From Chitinophagaceae bacterium (GTDB lineage Bacteria; Bacteroidota; Bacteroidia; Chitinophagales; Chitinophagaceae), in contig CANLAE010000010.1 in NCBI GenBank assembly GCA_947488765.1, positions 26,862-90,861 of the forward strand: a stretch of DNA of 64,000 bases. The letters are read 5' to 3'. The notes beneath the pieces are model-generated. The model was not told the origin of the DNA, did not search any database, and saw nothing but the letters and a program-made list of their open reading frames with translations. The position numbers were made by a program, and so were the translations under genes. This document shows, one piece after another, positions 8,097-16,697 of this stretch; the stretch's first letter is position 1; the number at the start of each line of letters is the position of its first letter.

Positions 8097-11000
8097 ATGA
8101 AAAACATTCTTTTTATTTTAATTTCAATTTATTCGCTTTGTGCTCATGCACAAAAACAAAAAGGAAAAGCTGTAACTGTTGTAAATACTGGTTTTGGCAG
8201 CAATGATTCAACCTATTTTTCTTCAACAAAATACAGATTAATTGGACCTTTTCGTGGTGGCAGAAGTGCTGCTGTAGCTGGAAGTTTTAAAAATGAAAAT
8301 ACTTTTTATTTTGGCGCTACAGGTGGTGGCATTTGGAAAACAAATGATGGTGGTAGTAACTGGAAAAATATTTCAGATAAATTTTTTGGTGGAAGTATTG
8401 GTGCTGTTGCAATCGCACCAAGTGATGAAAATATTATGTATGTGGGCGAAGGAGAAAATACCATGAGAGGCAATGTGAGTGAAGGTTTGAACGGTATTTG
8501 GAAAAGTAATAATGGTGGCAGAACATGGATAAACATTGGCTTAAAAGATACCAGACATATTGTTAAGATTGTGATTCATCCAAAAAATCCGGATATTGTG
8601 TGGGCAGCTGTTGCAGGTAATTTATTCGGCACAAGCGATGAAAGAGGCGTATATAAAACAACAGATGGCGGCATAACCTGGAAGAAAGTTTTGTTTGCTA
8701 ATAATCAAGCCGGAGCTATTGATTTGGTAATGGAACCCGAAAACCCTCAAACATTGTATGCAACAACATGGAGAGTAATAAGAACACCTTACAGCTTGGA
8801 AAGCGGAGGCGAAGGAAGTGCTTTATGGAAAAGTACAGATGGTGGTGAAACCTGGACAAATTTGATGAATAAAAAAGGTTTACCTGGTAAGGAAACGATT
8901 GGTATTATTGGCGTTACAGTGAGTGCTAGTAATCCCGAAAAAATTTATGCAATCATTGAATGTAAAAGCAAAGGCTTGTACAGAAGTGATGATGGCGGCG
9001 AAACCTGGAACAAACAAACAGATAATGCAAATATTTGTCAACGTAGTTGGTACTTTTCAAAAATATTCTGTGATCCCAAAAATGAAAATGTGGTATATGC
9101 TTTGAATGTTGGCTTATACAGAAGTGAAGATGGCGGAAAAACTTTTCAATCAATTAATACACCTCATGGCGATCACCATGATTTATGGATTGATCCAAAG
9201 AACAGCAACAGAATGATTGTTGGAGATGATGGTGGAGCACAAATCAGTTTTGACCGTGGTGCAAATTGGAGCACTTATATGAACCAACCAACTACTCAAA
9301 TTTACAGAGTCACTACAGACAACTCTTTTCCTTATAGAATTCTTGGGGCACAACAAGACAACAGCACATTGCGTATAAAAAGCAGGACTTATGGCGCTGC
9401 AATTACAGAGCAGGATTGGGAGCCAACAGCTGGTGCAGAAAGTGGTTATGTTGTTCCCGACCCAATGAACAATGATATAGTTTATGGAGGAAATTATTTA
9501 GGTTATTTGTCTAGATACAATCATAAAACCGGTGAGAATAGAGCAATTAGTGTTTGGCCAGACAATACCCTTGGAGATGGCGCTATTGCTGCAAAATATC
9601 GTTTTCAATGGAACTTCCCAATCTTCTTTTCACCACACAATCCTAAAAAATTATACGCCGCAGGCAATGTACTTTTTGCAACAGAAAATGAAGGTCAAAG
9701 TTGGAAAGCATTGAGCGGAGATTTAACAACCAATGACAAAACAAAACAACAAAGTAGTGGTGGAATCATTACAAAAGACAATACTAGTGTAGAATATTAT
9801 TGCACCATTTTTACTGCTGCCGAAAGTGTAACTGAAAAAGATATTTTATGGACGGGAAGCGATGATGGATTAGTACATGTAAGCAAGGATGCCGGAAAGA
9901 CCTGGACAAATGTTACGCCACCAGATGCACCAAAATTTATGATGTGGAATTGTATTGAAACAAGCCCTTTCAACAATGGTGAAATTTATATTGTTGGAAC
10001 AAAATATAAAATGGATGATTTTACGCCTTACATCTACAAAACAACTGACTACGGAAAAAGCTGGCAACTGATTACAAATAATATCCCTGAAAATCATTTT
10101 GCAAGATGTATTCGTGCCGATAAAAAAAGAAAAGGTTTGTTGTATGCAGGAACTGAGTATGGTATGTACATCAGTTATGATAATGGCAACAATTGGAAGC
10201 CTTTTCAATTAAATATGCCGATTGTACCAATTACTGATTTAACCATAAAAGAAAATGATTTAATCGTTGCAACACAAGGCAGAAGTTTTTGGGTGTTGGA
10301 TGACTTAACTGTTGTACAACAAAAAGCTGAAAGCATTACTCAGAAAGGCTTTCATGTATTTGATGTAAATGATGCATACAGAATGGAAGGCATACAAAAT
10401 TTAAATGTAAAAAATGCAGGATTTAATCCTCCAAATGGATCTATAATAAATTATTGGTTAAAAGAAATTAACGATAGTACTAAAGTTGCAATTAGCATAT
10501 TTGACAAACAAAAAAAAGTAATCAATACTTTTTCAAATGATGCAAAAGAAGAATCGAATAAATTGACTATTTCAAAAGGGATGAATCAATTTGTTTGGGA
10601 TATGAAATATACCCCTGCTGAAAAATTAGATGGGTTGATTTTATGGAATGGAAATGTAGGCGGGCCAAAAGCAGCACCGGGTAAATACACAGCAAGAATC
10701 AAGACAGATAAGGATTCTATTGATGTTGTATTTAATATTAAAGCAGATCCTAATTATACAATGACAGAAGCAGAATATGATGAACAAGTTACATTTCTGT
10801 TACAAATTAGAGATAAGTTTGGCGATATTCAAAAGAGTATAAAAAACATACGTAGCATTAGAAATCAGTTGAATGATTTTACAAATAAAATGGACACTTT
10901 GAACAACAAAGAAATCATGCAACTTTCAGATAGTATTAAAACAAAACTCACATCTATTGAAGAAGCATTGTATCAAACAAAAGCCAAAAGCGGACAAGAT

Positions 11001-11228
11001 GTTCTGAATTACCCAATTCGATTGAACGACAAAATAAGTGGCTTGTATGATTATGTAAACAGTGGCTATTGTCCTGTGGCAAAGCAAGCCAAAGAAGCAT
11101 TTGCAGACTTATCAGCACAAGCAGATATTCAACTAATTAAATTGAATGAAATCATGAAAATCCAATTGCAAACTTTGAATAAATTGATTCATGAAAAACA
11201 AATACCGGTAATTGGAATCAAAAAATAA
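8097..11228 (+). CDS. Secreted sortilin/VPS10-like beta-propeller protein with BNR repeats
   Basis: This 1043-residue protein has a signal peptide (cleavage near residue 19, CAHAQ) and many Asp-box/BNR repeats of the form S/T-x-D-G-G-x-T/N-W, starting with TNDGGSNW at about 83-90 and recurring through about residue 720, as expected for a large multi-bladed propeller of the sortilin/VPS10-related type. Database names such as glycosyl hydrolase are often attached to this family because Asp-boxes also occur in sialidases, but no sialidase catalytic residues are evident. The last ~200 residues look helical and possibly coiled-coil. It is probably periplasmic or surface exposed. It is transcribed alone and ends three bases from the convergent trmD gene. 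Function is unproven. Confidence 0.85.
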   Translation: MKNILFILISIYSLCAHAQKQKGKAVTVVNTGFGSNDSTYFSSTKYRLIGPFRGGRSAAVAGSFKNENTFYFGATGGGIWKTNDGGSNWKNISDKFFGGSIGAVAIAPSDENIMYVGEGENTMRGNVSEGLNGIWKSNNGGRTWINIGLKDTRHIVKIVIHPKNPDIVWAAVAGNLFGTSDERGVYKTTDGGITWKKVLFANNQAGAIDLVMEPENPQTLYATTWRVIRTPYSLESGGEGSALWKSTDGGETWTNLMNKKGLPGKETIGIIGVTVSASNPEKIYAIIECKSKGLYRSDDGGETWNKQTDNANICQRSWYFSKIFCDPKNENVVYALNVGLYRSEDGGKTFQSINTPHGDHHDLWIDPKNSNRMIVGDDGGAQISFDRGANWSTYMNQPTTQIYRVTTDNSFPYRILGAQQDNSTLRIKSRTYGAAITEQDWEPTAGAESGYVVPDPMNNDIVYGGNYLGYLSRYNHKTGENRAISVWPDNTLGDGAIAAKYRFQWNFPIFFSPHNPKKLYAAGNVLFATENEGQSWKALSGDLTTNDKTKQQSSGGIITKDNTSVEYYCTIFTAAESVTEKDILWTGSDDGLVHVSKDAGKTWTNVTPPDAPKFMMWNCIETSPFNNGEIYIVGTKYKMDDFTPYIYKTTDYGKSWQLITNNIPENHFARCIRADKKRKGLLYAGTEYGMYISYDNGNNWKPFQLNMPIVPITDLTIKENDLIVATQGRSFWVLDDLTVVQQKAESITQKGFHVFDVNDAYRMEGIQNLNVKNAGFNPPNGSIINYWLKEINDSTKVAISIFDKQKKVINTFSNDAKEESNKLTISKGMNQFVWDMKYTPAEKLDGLILWNGNVGGPKAAPGKYTARIKTDKDSIDVVFNIKADPNYTMTEAEYDEQVTFLLQIRDKFGDIQKSIKNIRSIRNQLNDFTNKMDTLNNKEIMQLSDSIKTKLTSIEEALYQTKAKSGQDVLNYPIRLNDKISGLYDYVNSGYCPVAKQAKEAFADLSAQADIQLIKLNEIMKIQLQTLNKLIHEKQIPVIGIKK

Positions 11229-11231
11229 AAA

Positions 11232-11921
11232 CTATAACATATCATCACTTTTCAATAAATCGGGACGGCGTTGTTCTGTTCTTAATAAGCTCTGTTCCTG
11301 ACGCCAGTTCTCTACTTTTTTAGGATCGCCCTGTAATAAAATTTCAGGTACTTGCCACCCTTTAAAATCTGCAGGTCTTGTATAAACAGGAGGTGCCAAT
11401 AAATTATCTTGAAATGAATCTGTTAATGCAGAAGTTTCATCGTTCAAAACCCCCGGAAGCAATCTGCCTATTGCATCTACAACTACTGCTGCTGCTAACT
11501 CTCCACCACTTAACACATAATCACCAATAGAAATTTCTTTGGTAATATAATGATCTCTGATGCGTTGATCAATGCCTTTGTAATGACCACAAATAATCAA
11601 AATATTTTCCTTTAAAGAAAATTGATTTGCTGCTTGTTGATTGAAAGTATCACCATCAGGAGTCATGTAAATAATTTCATCAAATTGATGGTCATTTTGT
11701 AATGCTTCAATTGCATTTACCAAAGGCTCGCACATGATTACCATTCCTGCACCACCGCCATATTGGTAATCGTCTATCTGACCATGTTTATTAATTGCCC
11801 AATCTCTTAAATTATGCGTATGAATATGTAACAAGCCTTTTTCTTTGGCTCGTTTCATAATACTATGTGCAAAAGGACTATCCAATAATTCGGGAGCAAC
11901 TGATATAATGTGAATGTGCAT
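11232..11921 (-). CDS. trmD: tRNA (guanine37-N1)-methyltransferase TrmD
   Basis: This 229-residue enzyme transfers a methyl group from S-adenosylmethionine to N1 of guanine 37 in tRNAs, preventing +1 frameshifting. Knot-fold (SPOUT) signatures are clear: YGGGAGMVIM near residues 54-63 and IGDYVLSGGELAA near 132-144. Length is close to the family norm of about 225-255. It follows the S4-domain gene by 15 bases on the same strand, so both are likely co-transcribed. The usual rpsP-rimM-trmD-rplS arrangement is not present here. Confidence 0.96.
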   Translation of the reverse strand: MHIHIISVAPELLDSPFAHSIMKRAKEKGLLHIHTHNLRDWAINKHGQIDDYQYGGGAGMVIMCEPLVNAIEALQNDHQFDEIIYMTPDGDTFNQQAANQFSLKENILIICGHYKGIDQRIRDHYITKEISIGDYVLSGGELAAAVVVDAIGRLLPGVLNDETSALTDSFQDNLLAPPVYTRPADFKGWQVPEILLQGDPKKVENWRQEQSLLRTEQRRPDLLKSDDML

Positions 11922-11936
11922 GTTGCAAAGATTATA

Positions 11937-12326
11937 TTAGTATTCCATAAAACCTTCAATATCTCTTCTATCTCTTTTTGTGGGACGACCCACTTTGCTC
12001 AAACGCTTACCAGTATTGAACGACGAAGCTTCAAATGTAACTTGATCTAATTCATCGGGTGGCGTAATATCGGTATAAAATTTAATTGCCTCAGGGTATG
12101 CAACTCGTTTTTCTAAAAGTCCGGTAACCTTTATTACCCATCGCTTTGCTTCAGTTTTTACATCATATTCATCTCCAACATTTACCAGTCTTGAAGCTTT
12201 AACATTATCACCATTCAATTTTATTTTTCCTTTATCACATGCATCACCAGCCTGACTTCTCGTTTTAAACAAGCGAATTGCCCACAAATATTTATCAATT
12301 CGTAATTTTTGTTTTTCAGGTGTCAT
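11937..12326 (-). CDS. S4-domain RNA-binding protein (Hsp15-like)
   Basis: This 129-residue basic protein has an S4 RNA-binding domain at about residues 8-60 (LRIDKYLWAIRLFKTRSQA) and a Lys/Arg-rich tail (VGRPTKRDRR). In Escherichia coli, Hsp15 binds stalled 50S subunits that carry a nascent chain with tRNA; the same role is inferred for this homologue. It precedes trmD and very likely forms an operon with it, linking two translation-related functions. A -7 element lies only four bases before its ATG. Confidence 0.88.
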   Translation of the reverse strand: MTPEKQKLRIDKYLWAIRLFKTRSQAGDACDKGKIKLNGDNVKASRLVNVGDEYDVKTEAKRWVIKVTGLLEKRVAYPEAIKFYTDITPPDELDQVTFEASSFNTGKRLSKVGRPTKRDRRDIEGFMEY

Positions 12327-12330
12327 TCAA

Positions 12331-12338
12331 CAAAAGTA
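12331..12338 (-). promoter_or_regulatory. -7 element TACTTTTG just upstream of the S4-domain gene
   Basis: Read on the minus strand, TACTTTTG is an exact TAnnTTTG match ending four bases before the ATG at 12326. Transcription from it would start at or near the start codon, giving a leaderless or near-leaderless message. No clear -33 TTTG was found. Confidence 0.4.
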
Positions 12339-12451
12339 ATCATAGGTTTAGAATTATGAAGATAGCAGGCTAAATATTTAATTGTCGTTACACAACTCAA
12401 AATAAAATACCTAAAACAACTTACTTTCGCTACTCAATAAAAACTATCGCA

Positions 12452-13822
12452 ATGCAAGTTTGGAAAGATTATCAACAGCAACATAAAGACCGATTTTTAA
12501 ACGAATTACTCGATTTATTGCGTATCCCAAGCATAAGCGCAAGAAGTGAAAATAAAGCAGACATGATTCACTGCGCCGAAGCAGTTAAAGAACGTTTATT
12601 AGAAGCCGGAGCAGATAAAGTAGAAATTTATGCAACACCTGGTCATCCTATAGTGTATGCAGAAAAAATGATTGACCCTAGCAAACCAACTGTGTTAGTA
12701 TATGGACATTATGATGTGCAACCTCCCGATCCTTTAGAGCTTTGGCACAGCGGTCCTTTTGAACCTGTCATTAAAGATGGAAAAATATTTGCAAGAGGTG
12801 CCTGTGATGATAAAGGACAATTTTACATGCATGTGAAAGCATTGGAAACAATGGTAAAAACCAATTCATTACTTACCAATGTAAAATTTTTAATTGAAGG
12901 TGAAGAAGAAATTGGCAGTAAAAATTTGGGTGATTTTTTAAAGGAGCATATAGAATTATTGAAAGCCGATGTGATACTTATTAGCGATACCGCAATGCTA
13001 AGCATGGAAAACCCAAGCATTGATGTGGGCGTTCGTGGATTAACTTATATTGAAGTAGAAGTAACAGGACCTAATCGTGATTTGCACAGTGGTGTTTATG
13101 GTGGTGCAGTTGCAAATCCAATTACTATTTTGGCTCAAATGATTAGCAGCTTGCACGATGAAAACAACCATATTACAATTCCTGGATTTTATGATGATGT
13201 AGTTGTGTGCAGCGATGCAGAAAGAGCGGCTTTGGCAAAAGCTCCTTATGACGAAGAAGAGTATAAAAATGATTTAGGGGTTAACGCTTTATGGGGAGAA
13301 AAAGGTTACAGCACACATGAAAGAACGGGCATTCGTCCTACATTAGAACTCAATGGAATGTGGGGTGGATATACAGGCGAAGGTGCAAAAACAGTATTGC
13401 CAACAAAAGCTTTTGCAAAAATTAGTTGCCGTTTAGTACCCAATCAAACAACTGCAAAAACAGAAGAATTATTAATCAATCATTTGAAAAAAATTGCACC
13501 TCCTTATATCGAATTCAAAGCAAGCGTTCACCATGGTGGAGACCCTTACATGACGCCTGTAGACAGCATTGAATACAAAGCAGCAGCAAAAGCACTTGAA
13601 ACTTCTTTTGGCAAAGCTCCTATTCCTGTTCGTGGCGGAGGAAGCATCCCAATAACCTCTTTATTTGAAAGTGTTTTAGGCTGTAAAACTGTGTTCTTAG
13701 GATTTGGTTTAGACAGTGATAATTTGCACAGCCCCAATGAAAAATATGATATTTTCAATTTCTACAAAGGCATTGAAACTATTCCATATTTTTATCAATA
13801 TTATGATGAAATGAAAAAGTAA
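12452..13822 (+). CDS. M20-family zinc dipeptidase
   Basis: This 456-residue cytoplasmic metallopeptidase would cleave dipeptides such as those with unusual N-terminal residues, as the M20 CNDP/carnosinase-like branch does. Metal-site residues of the di-zinc centre are seen: H86 and D88 in YGHYDVQPP, D119 in ACDDKGQ, and the acidic run E151-E153 in GEEEIGS that supplies the catalytic base. A dimerisation domain is inserted in the middle, with catalytic LHSGVYGG. The length fits the family. A -7-like TACTTTCG lies about 25 bases upstream, and a strong terminator follows. The exact peptide substrate is unknown. Confidence 0.9.
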   Translation: MQVWKDYQQQHKDRFLNELLDLLRIPSISARSENKADMIHCAEAVKERLLEAGADKVEIYATPGHPIVYAEKMIDPSKPTVLVYGHYDVQPPDPLELWHSGPFEPVIKDGKIFARGACDDKGQFYMHVKALETMVKTNSLLTNVKFLIEGEEEIGSKNLGDFLKEHIELLKADVILISDTAMLSMENPSIDVGVRGLTYIEVEVTGPNRDLHSGVYGGAVANPITILAQMISSLHDENNHITIPGFYDDVVVCSDAERAALAKAPYDEEEYKNDLGVNALWGEKGYSTHERTGIRPTLELNGMWGGYTGEGAKTVLPTKAFAKISCRLVPNQTTAKTEELLINHLKKIAPPYIEFKASVHHGGDPYMTPVDSIEYKAAAKALETSFGKAPIPVRGGGSIPITSLFESVLGCKTVFLGFGLDSDNLHSPNEKYDIFNFYKGIETIPYFYQYYDEMKK

Positions 13823-13843
13823 TTTACATTTAAATATCTTCTG

Positions 13844-13878
13844 AAATCCCGATACAGCAACGTATTGGGATTTTTTTT
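13844..13878 (+). terminator. Rho-independent terminator of the dipeptidase gene
   Basis: A 12-base-pair stem (13844-13855 with 13862-13873, one G-T pair) encloses a six-base loop and is followed by a run of eight T. It lies 22 bases after the dipeptidase stop and its T run touches the 3' end of the convergent mutY. Confidence 0.85.
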
Positions 13879-14962
13879 AAAACAGATTTGTTTGCAAAAA
13901 ATCAATTTCAAGATACTGATTTATAAACTTTGGAAAAGCTAATTCATTTAATTTTTTTACATCAATCCACTGATGTTTTTTCAAAGCAAACGGCATATTT
14001 TTTAAATTAATTTTTACAAATTGTCCCCTGATTTTTTGATGTGTAAGTTGTTGTGATTGTGTTGCAGAAACATGAGCAATATCAAATTGTAAATCAGCAA
14101 ATTGCTGTTGAATCCATGCACTGATTGTATTTTTATCCCATTGTATCAGCTCATCGCTTTCTAATAAATAAAATTCAAAAAGACTTTGCCAGATATCTTT
14201 TCCATCTCTTTTATTTACCAATATTTTACCTTGATATTCAAATAAAAAATAGGAGAAAAAGCGATTCTTTTTTTGCATTACTTTTTCTTTAACCGGCAGT
14301 TGATTTACTTTTCCTTCAGACTTTGCACAACAGATTTTTTCCAATGCACACGAACTGCATAATGGGATGAAAGGCTTGCAAACAGTAGCCCCGAAGTCCA
14401 TGATAGCCTGATTAAAAAGTCCTGCATTTTTTGTGTCAATTACTTCATTTGCCAAATTGGTAAACACTTGTTTTCCTATTGTGCTATCGGATGGTGTAGT
14501 AATTCCAAATACCCTTGCCAAAACACGAAATACATTACCATCTACAACAGCATGTGGTAAATTAAAAGCGAAGGATGCAATAGCAGCAGCGGTGTATGGA
14601 CCCACACCTTTTAATTCAATCAAAGTTTCATAAGTATCAGGAAATTTACCTTTATTTTTTTCGGTAATTTCTCTTGCAGTAAACAATAAATTTTTACATC
14701 GATTATAATAGCCTAATCCTTCCCAAAGTTTAAAAACATTTTCATCTTTGGCATTTGCCAGATCTTGTATGGTTGGAAAGTGGTGAATAAATTTTTCATA
14801 ATAACTCCATCCCTGTTCTACTCTCGTTTGTTGTAAAATAATTTCACTCAACCAAATTTTATAGGGATTTTTTTCTCCCTTCCATGGCATTTGCCTGTTA
14901 TTGGAATGATTATGCCAATTCATCAATAGCAGTTTAAAATGCTTTTTCACATCCTTTTCCAT
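13877..14962 (-). CDS. mutY: A/G-specific adenine DNA glycosylase MutY
   Basis: This enzyme removes adenine mispaired with 8-oxoguanine in base excision repair. The helix-hairpin-helix (LKGVGPYTAAAI), the catalytic Glu in SEIILQQTR, the catalytic Asp in VVDGNVFRVLARV and the iron-sulfur loop C-x6-C-x2-C-x5-C (CKPFIPLCSSCALEKIC) are all present. A C-terminal NUDIX-like domain for 8-oxoguanine recognition follows. The frame extends upstream to a TTG at 14971, but I chose the ATG at 14960-14962, giving 361 residues, because a -7-like TTCTTTTG at 14969-14976 overlaps the upstream option. It is divergent from the HU-like gene. Confidence 0.95.
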   Translation of the reverse strand: MEKDVKKHFKLLLMNWHNHSNNRQMPWKGEKNPYKIWLSEIILQQTRVEQGWSYYEKFIHHFPTIQDLANAKDENVFKLWEGLGYYNRCKNLLFTAREITEKNKGKFPDTYETLIELKGVGPYTAAAIASFAFNLPHAVVDGNVFRVLARVFGITTPSDSTIGKQVFTNLANEVIDTKNAGLFNQAIMDFGATVCKPFIPLCSSCALEKICCAKSEGKVNQLPVKEKVMQKKNRFFSYFLFEYQGKILVNKRDGKDIWQSLFEFYLLESDELIQWDKNTISAWIQQQFADLQFDIAHVSATQSQQLTHQKIRGQFVKINLKNMPFALKKHQWIDVKKLNELAFPKFINQYLEIDFLQTNLF

Positions 14963-15045
14963 ATCATACAAAAGAACAACTAAATGATTTAAAAACGGAA
15001 TTTTGAGTCATTGATCAGTAAAATTTCACCTTAAAAAAAATTCTT

Positions 15046-15076
15046 TTTAAAAACCAATAAGATTGCTATAATTTTA
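15046..15076 (+). promoter_or_regulatory. Promoter TTTA-N19-TAATTTTA for the HU-like gene
   Basis: TTTA at 15046-15049 and TAATTTTA at 15069-15076 are separated by exactly 19 bases, close to the Bacteroidota consensus. The expected start point, about seven bases downstream, falls at the beginning of the stem-loop at 15084. Confidence 0.45.
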
Positions 15077-15083
15077 TAGTATT

Positions 15084-15104
15084 AATTTTTAATGATTAAA
15101 AATT
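15084..15104 (+). promoter_or_regulatory. Stem-loop at the predicted 5' end of the HU-like mRNA
   Basis: A perfect nine-base-pair AT-only stem (15084-15092 with 15096-15104) and three-base loop sits seven bases before the start codon and right after the predicted transcription start. It could protect the 5' end or modulate initiation; both are inference. Confidence 0.35.
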
Positions 15105-15111
15105 CTTTTTC

Positions 15112-15402
15112 ATGAGAAAATCTGATCTTATCACTAACATCTCAGACAAAACAGGTATTCCTAAAGTAGATGTTTTAGTAACTATTGAAACCATGATTAA
15201 AGAGGTAAAAGAAAGTTTGGCTTCGGGTGAAAATATATATATACGTGGCTTCGGGAGTTTCATTACCAAAAAAAGAGCAGCAAAAATTGGAAGAAATATT
15301 AAAAAAAATACTGCCGTTAACATTCCTGAACATTATATACCAGCGTTTAAACCTGCAAAAGAATTTGTAGCAGAAGTGAAAAGCAAATACAAGCCCAAGT
15401 AA
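15112..15402 (+). CDS. HU/IHF-family DNA-binding protein
   Basis: This 96-residue nucleoid protein bends and compacts DNA as a dimer. It shows the family's helical N-terminus (MRKSDLITNISDKTGIPK), the central IRGFGSFITKKRAAKIGRN segment and the beta-arm ending in PAFKPAKEF. Its length is right for a single HU/IHF subunit. A TPR protein gene starts 21 bases downstream on the same strand, so the two may be co-transcribed. The sequence does not separate HU from IHF beyond general resemblance. Confidence 0.93.
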   Translation: MRKSDLITNISDKTGIPKVDVLVTIETMIKEVKESLASGENIYIRGFGSFITKKRAAKIGRNIKKNTAVNIPEHYIPAFKPAKEFVAEVKSKYKPK

Positions 15403-15423
15403 CTTCGCATCAAATTATTATTT

Positions 15424-16266
15424 GTGAAACGTGCCCAAATTATTCTTGTCTCAGTTGGATTATTGTTATTTATTGGTTTATTGTTTTTTGGCAAAACTGT
15501 AAACCCAAATAAGCAGATTACAGCTGCAAAACCAACGTCAGCCCAAACTACTATTCTCTTTGCTGATATCCTTTCTACATCAAAGGAAAAGCTTACTGCC
15601 GAACAAAATGCCCAACTTACTTCATTAGAAAACAGTGTGGTAAGAGGAGATGTGCAAAATCAGAAAATACATGTATATCATGAACTTGCAACTTTTTGGA
15701 AAGATTCGGCAAAAGCCTTTGAACCATACGCATATTACACTGCAGAAGCAGCAAAGTTGGATAATTCAGAAAAAAGCCTCACATTTGCCGCCCAACTGTT
15801 TATAGACAATCTATTGGCAGAGAATGAGCCGGCTATGCAAAACTGGCTCGCTTCAAATGGAAAAGTTCTTTTAGAAAAAGCTTTAGAGATCAATCCGGCA
15901 AATGATAGCAGTAAGATTAGTTTGGGCGCTTGTTATATTTTAGGAAATATATCAGACCAGCCAATGCAGGGAATTCTACCTGTGAGAGAAATTGCAACCA
16001 AAAACCCGGATAATCTGTATGCACAATTGGTATTGGGTTTGGGAGGAAAGAAAAGTGGACAATATGATAAAGCTATAGAACGCTTTGGAATTATTGTAAA
16101 GAAAAACCCCAATGACTTAGGAGCTATGTTTCAATTGGCTGAGTGTTATGAATTAAAAGGTGATAAAAAAAATGCAATCACCTGGTATCAAATGATACAA
16201 AAAATCATACCAAACCCTGAAGCAAAAAAAGAATTACAGGATAGAATTAATCAGTTAAATGGTTAA
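15424..16266 (+). CDS. TPR-repeat membrane-anchored protein
   Basis: This 280-residue protein begins with GTG at 15424 and has an N-terminal hydrophobic anchor at about residues 5-24 (IILVSVGLLLFIGLLFFG). The remainder is helical, with tetratricopeptide-like repeats in the C-terminal half (for example DNLYAQLVLGLGG and DLGAMFQLAECYELKGDKK), so it probably acts as a scaffold facing the periplasm. No enzymatic motif is seen. It sits between the HU-like gene and the 31-residue basic peptide gene on the same strand. The partner protein is unknown. Confidence 0.8.
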   Translation: MKRAQIILVSVGLLLFIGLLFFGKTVNPNKQITAAKPTSAQTTILFADILSTSKEKLTAEQNAQLTSLENSVVRGDVQNQKIHVYHELATFWKDSAKAFEPYAYYTAEAAKLDNSEKSLTFAAQLFIDNLLAENEPAMQNWLASNGKVLLEKALEINPANDSSKISLGACYILGNISDQPMQGILPVREIATKNPDNLYAQLVLGLGGKKSGQYDKAIERFGIIVKKNPNDLGAMFQLAECYELKGDKKNAITWYQMIQKIIPNPEAKKELQDRINQLNG

Positions 16267-16349
16267 TCAAACATTGAAATTTTCCTTTCTTGAAAAGTGA
16301 GGATTTTTATAAAACATATTTTTTTAACAGTTTTAAATTACATAGAGTT

Positions 16350-16445
16350 ATGCCTTGTGGTAAAAAGAGAAAGCGTCATAAAATCGCTACACACAAACGT
16401 AAAAAACGTTTAAGAAAAAATCGTCATAAGAAAAAGAATAAATAG
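16350..16445 (+). CDS. 31-residue highly basic peptide, COX24/AURKAIP1 type
   Basis: The peptide starts MPCGKKRKRHKIATHKRKK and ends in a Lys/Asn/His-rich tail; more than half of its residues are Lys, Arg or His. From memory it resembles the short AURKAIP1/COX24-domain proteins annotated throughout Bacteroidota, which are related to mitochondrial small-subunit protein mS38, so a ribosome-bound role is likely. The ATG is the first base after a weak leader, and the gene is followed 42 bases later by a strong terminator. It is easily missed because of its size. The family link is established knowledge recalled without a search; the ribosomal role here is inference. Confidence 0.75.
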   Translation: MPCGKKRKRHKIATHKRKKRLRKNRHKKKNK

Positions 16446-16487
16446 TTCTTATTAGATGTATTATAGGCTGCGAAGCCTAAACAGCAT

Positions 16488-16531
16488 AAAAGATATGTCT
16501 TGCAGGTGTTTTCCTTCAGGACATATCTTTT
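16488..16531 (+). terminator. Terminator after the basic peptide gene
   Basis: A perfect 12-base-pair stem (16488-16499 with 16520-16531) encloses a 20-base loop and ends in four T. It separates the small basic gene from RNase G. Confidence 0.75.
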
Positions 16532-16582
16532 ATTGATGTATAAAATATTTCTAGTTTTTGCCACTTCTTCTTCACGCTGCAA

Positions 16583-16609
16583 CTTTTCCTTTCCATTCCT
16601 TTCCTTTTC
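16583..16609. repeat. Polypyrimidine mirror repeat upstream of RNase G
   Basis: CTTTTCCTTTCC (16583-16594) is followed by ATT and then by its exact mirror image CCTTTCCTTTTC (16598-16609). The tract is all pyrimidine on the plus strand except one A, the composition needed for intramolecular triplex (H-DNA). It is flanked by a seven-base inverted repeat, TTGCCAC at 16558-16564 and GTGGCAA at 16612-16618. Confidence 0.7.
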
Positions 16610-16697
16610 GTGTGGCAATTAACCATTAATATTTTTTAGATAGTATTCTGAATCAATTCGGGATATGATTGTGCATTTTTAAAAGTTGCAAATTTCT

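Noticed and set aside
16424..16618. 64-residue minus-strand ORF near the basic peptide gene
   Set aside because: It overlaps the basic peptide, its terminator and the mirror repeat, so its Lys/Glu pattern is explained by the pyrimidine tract.
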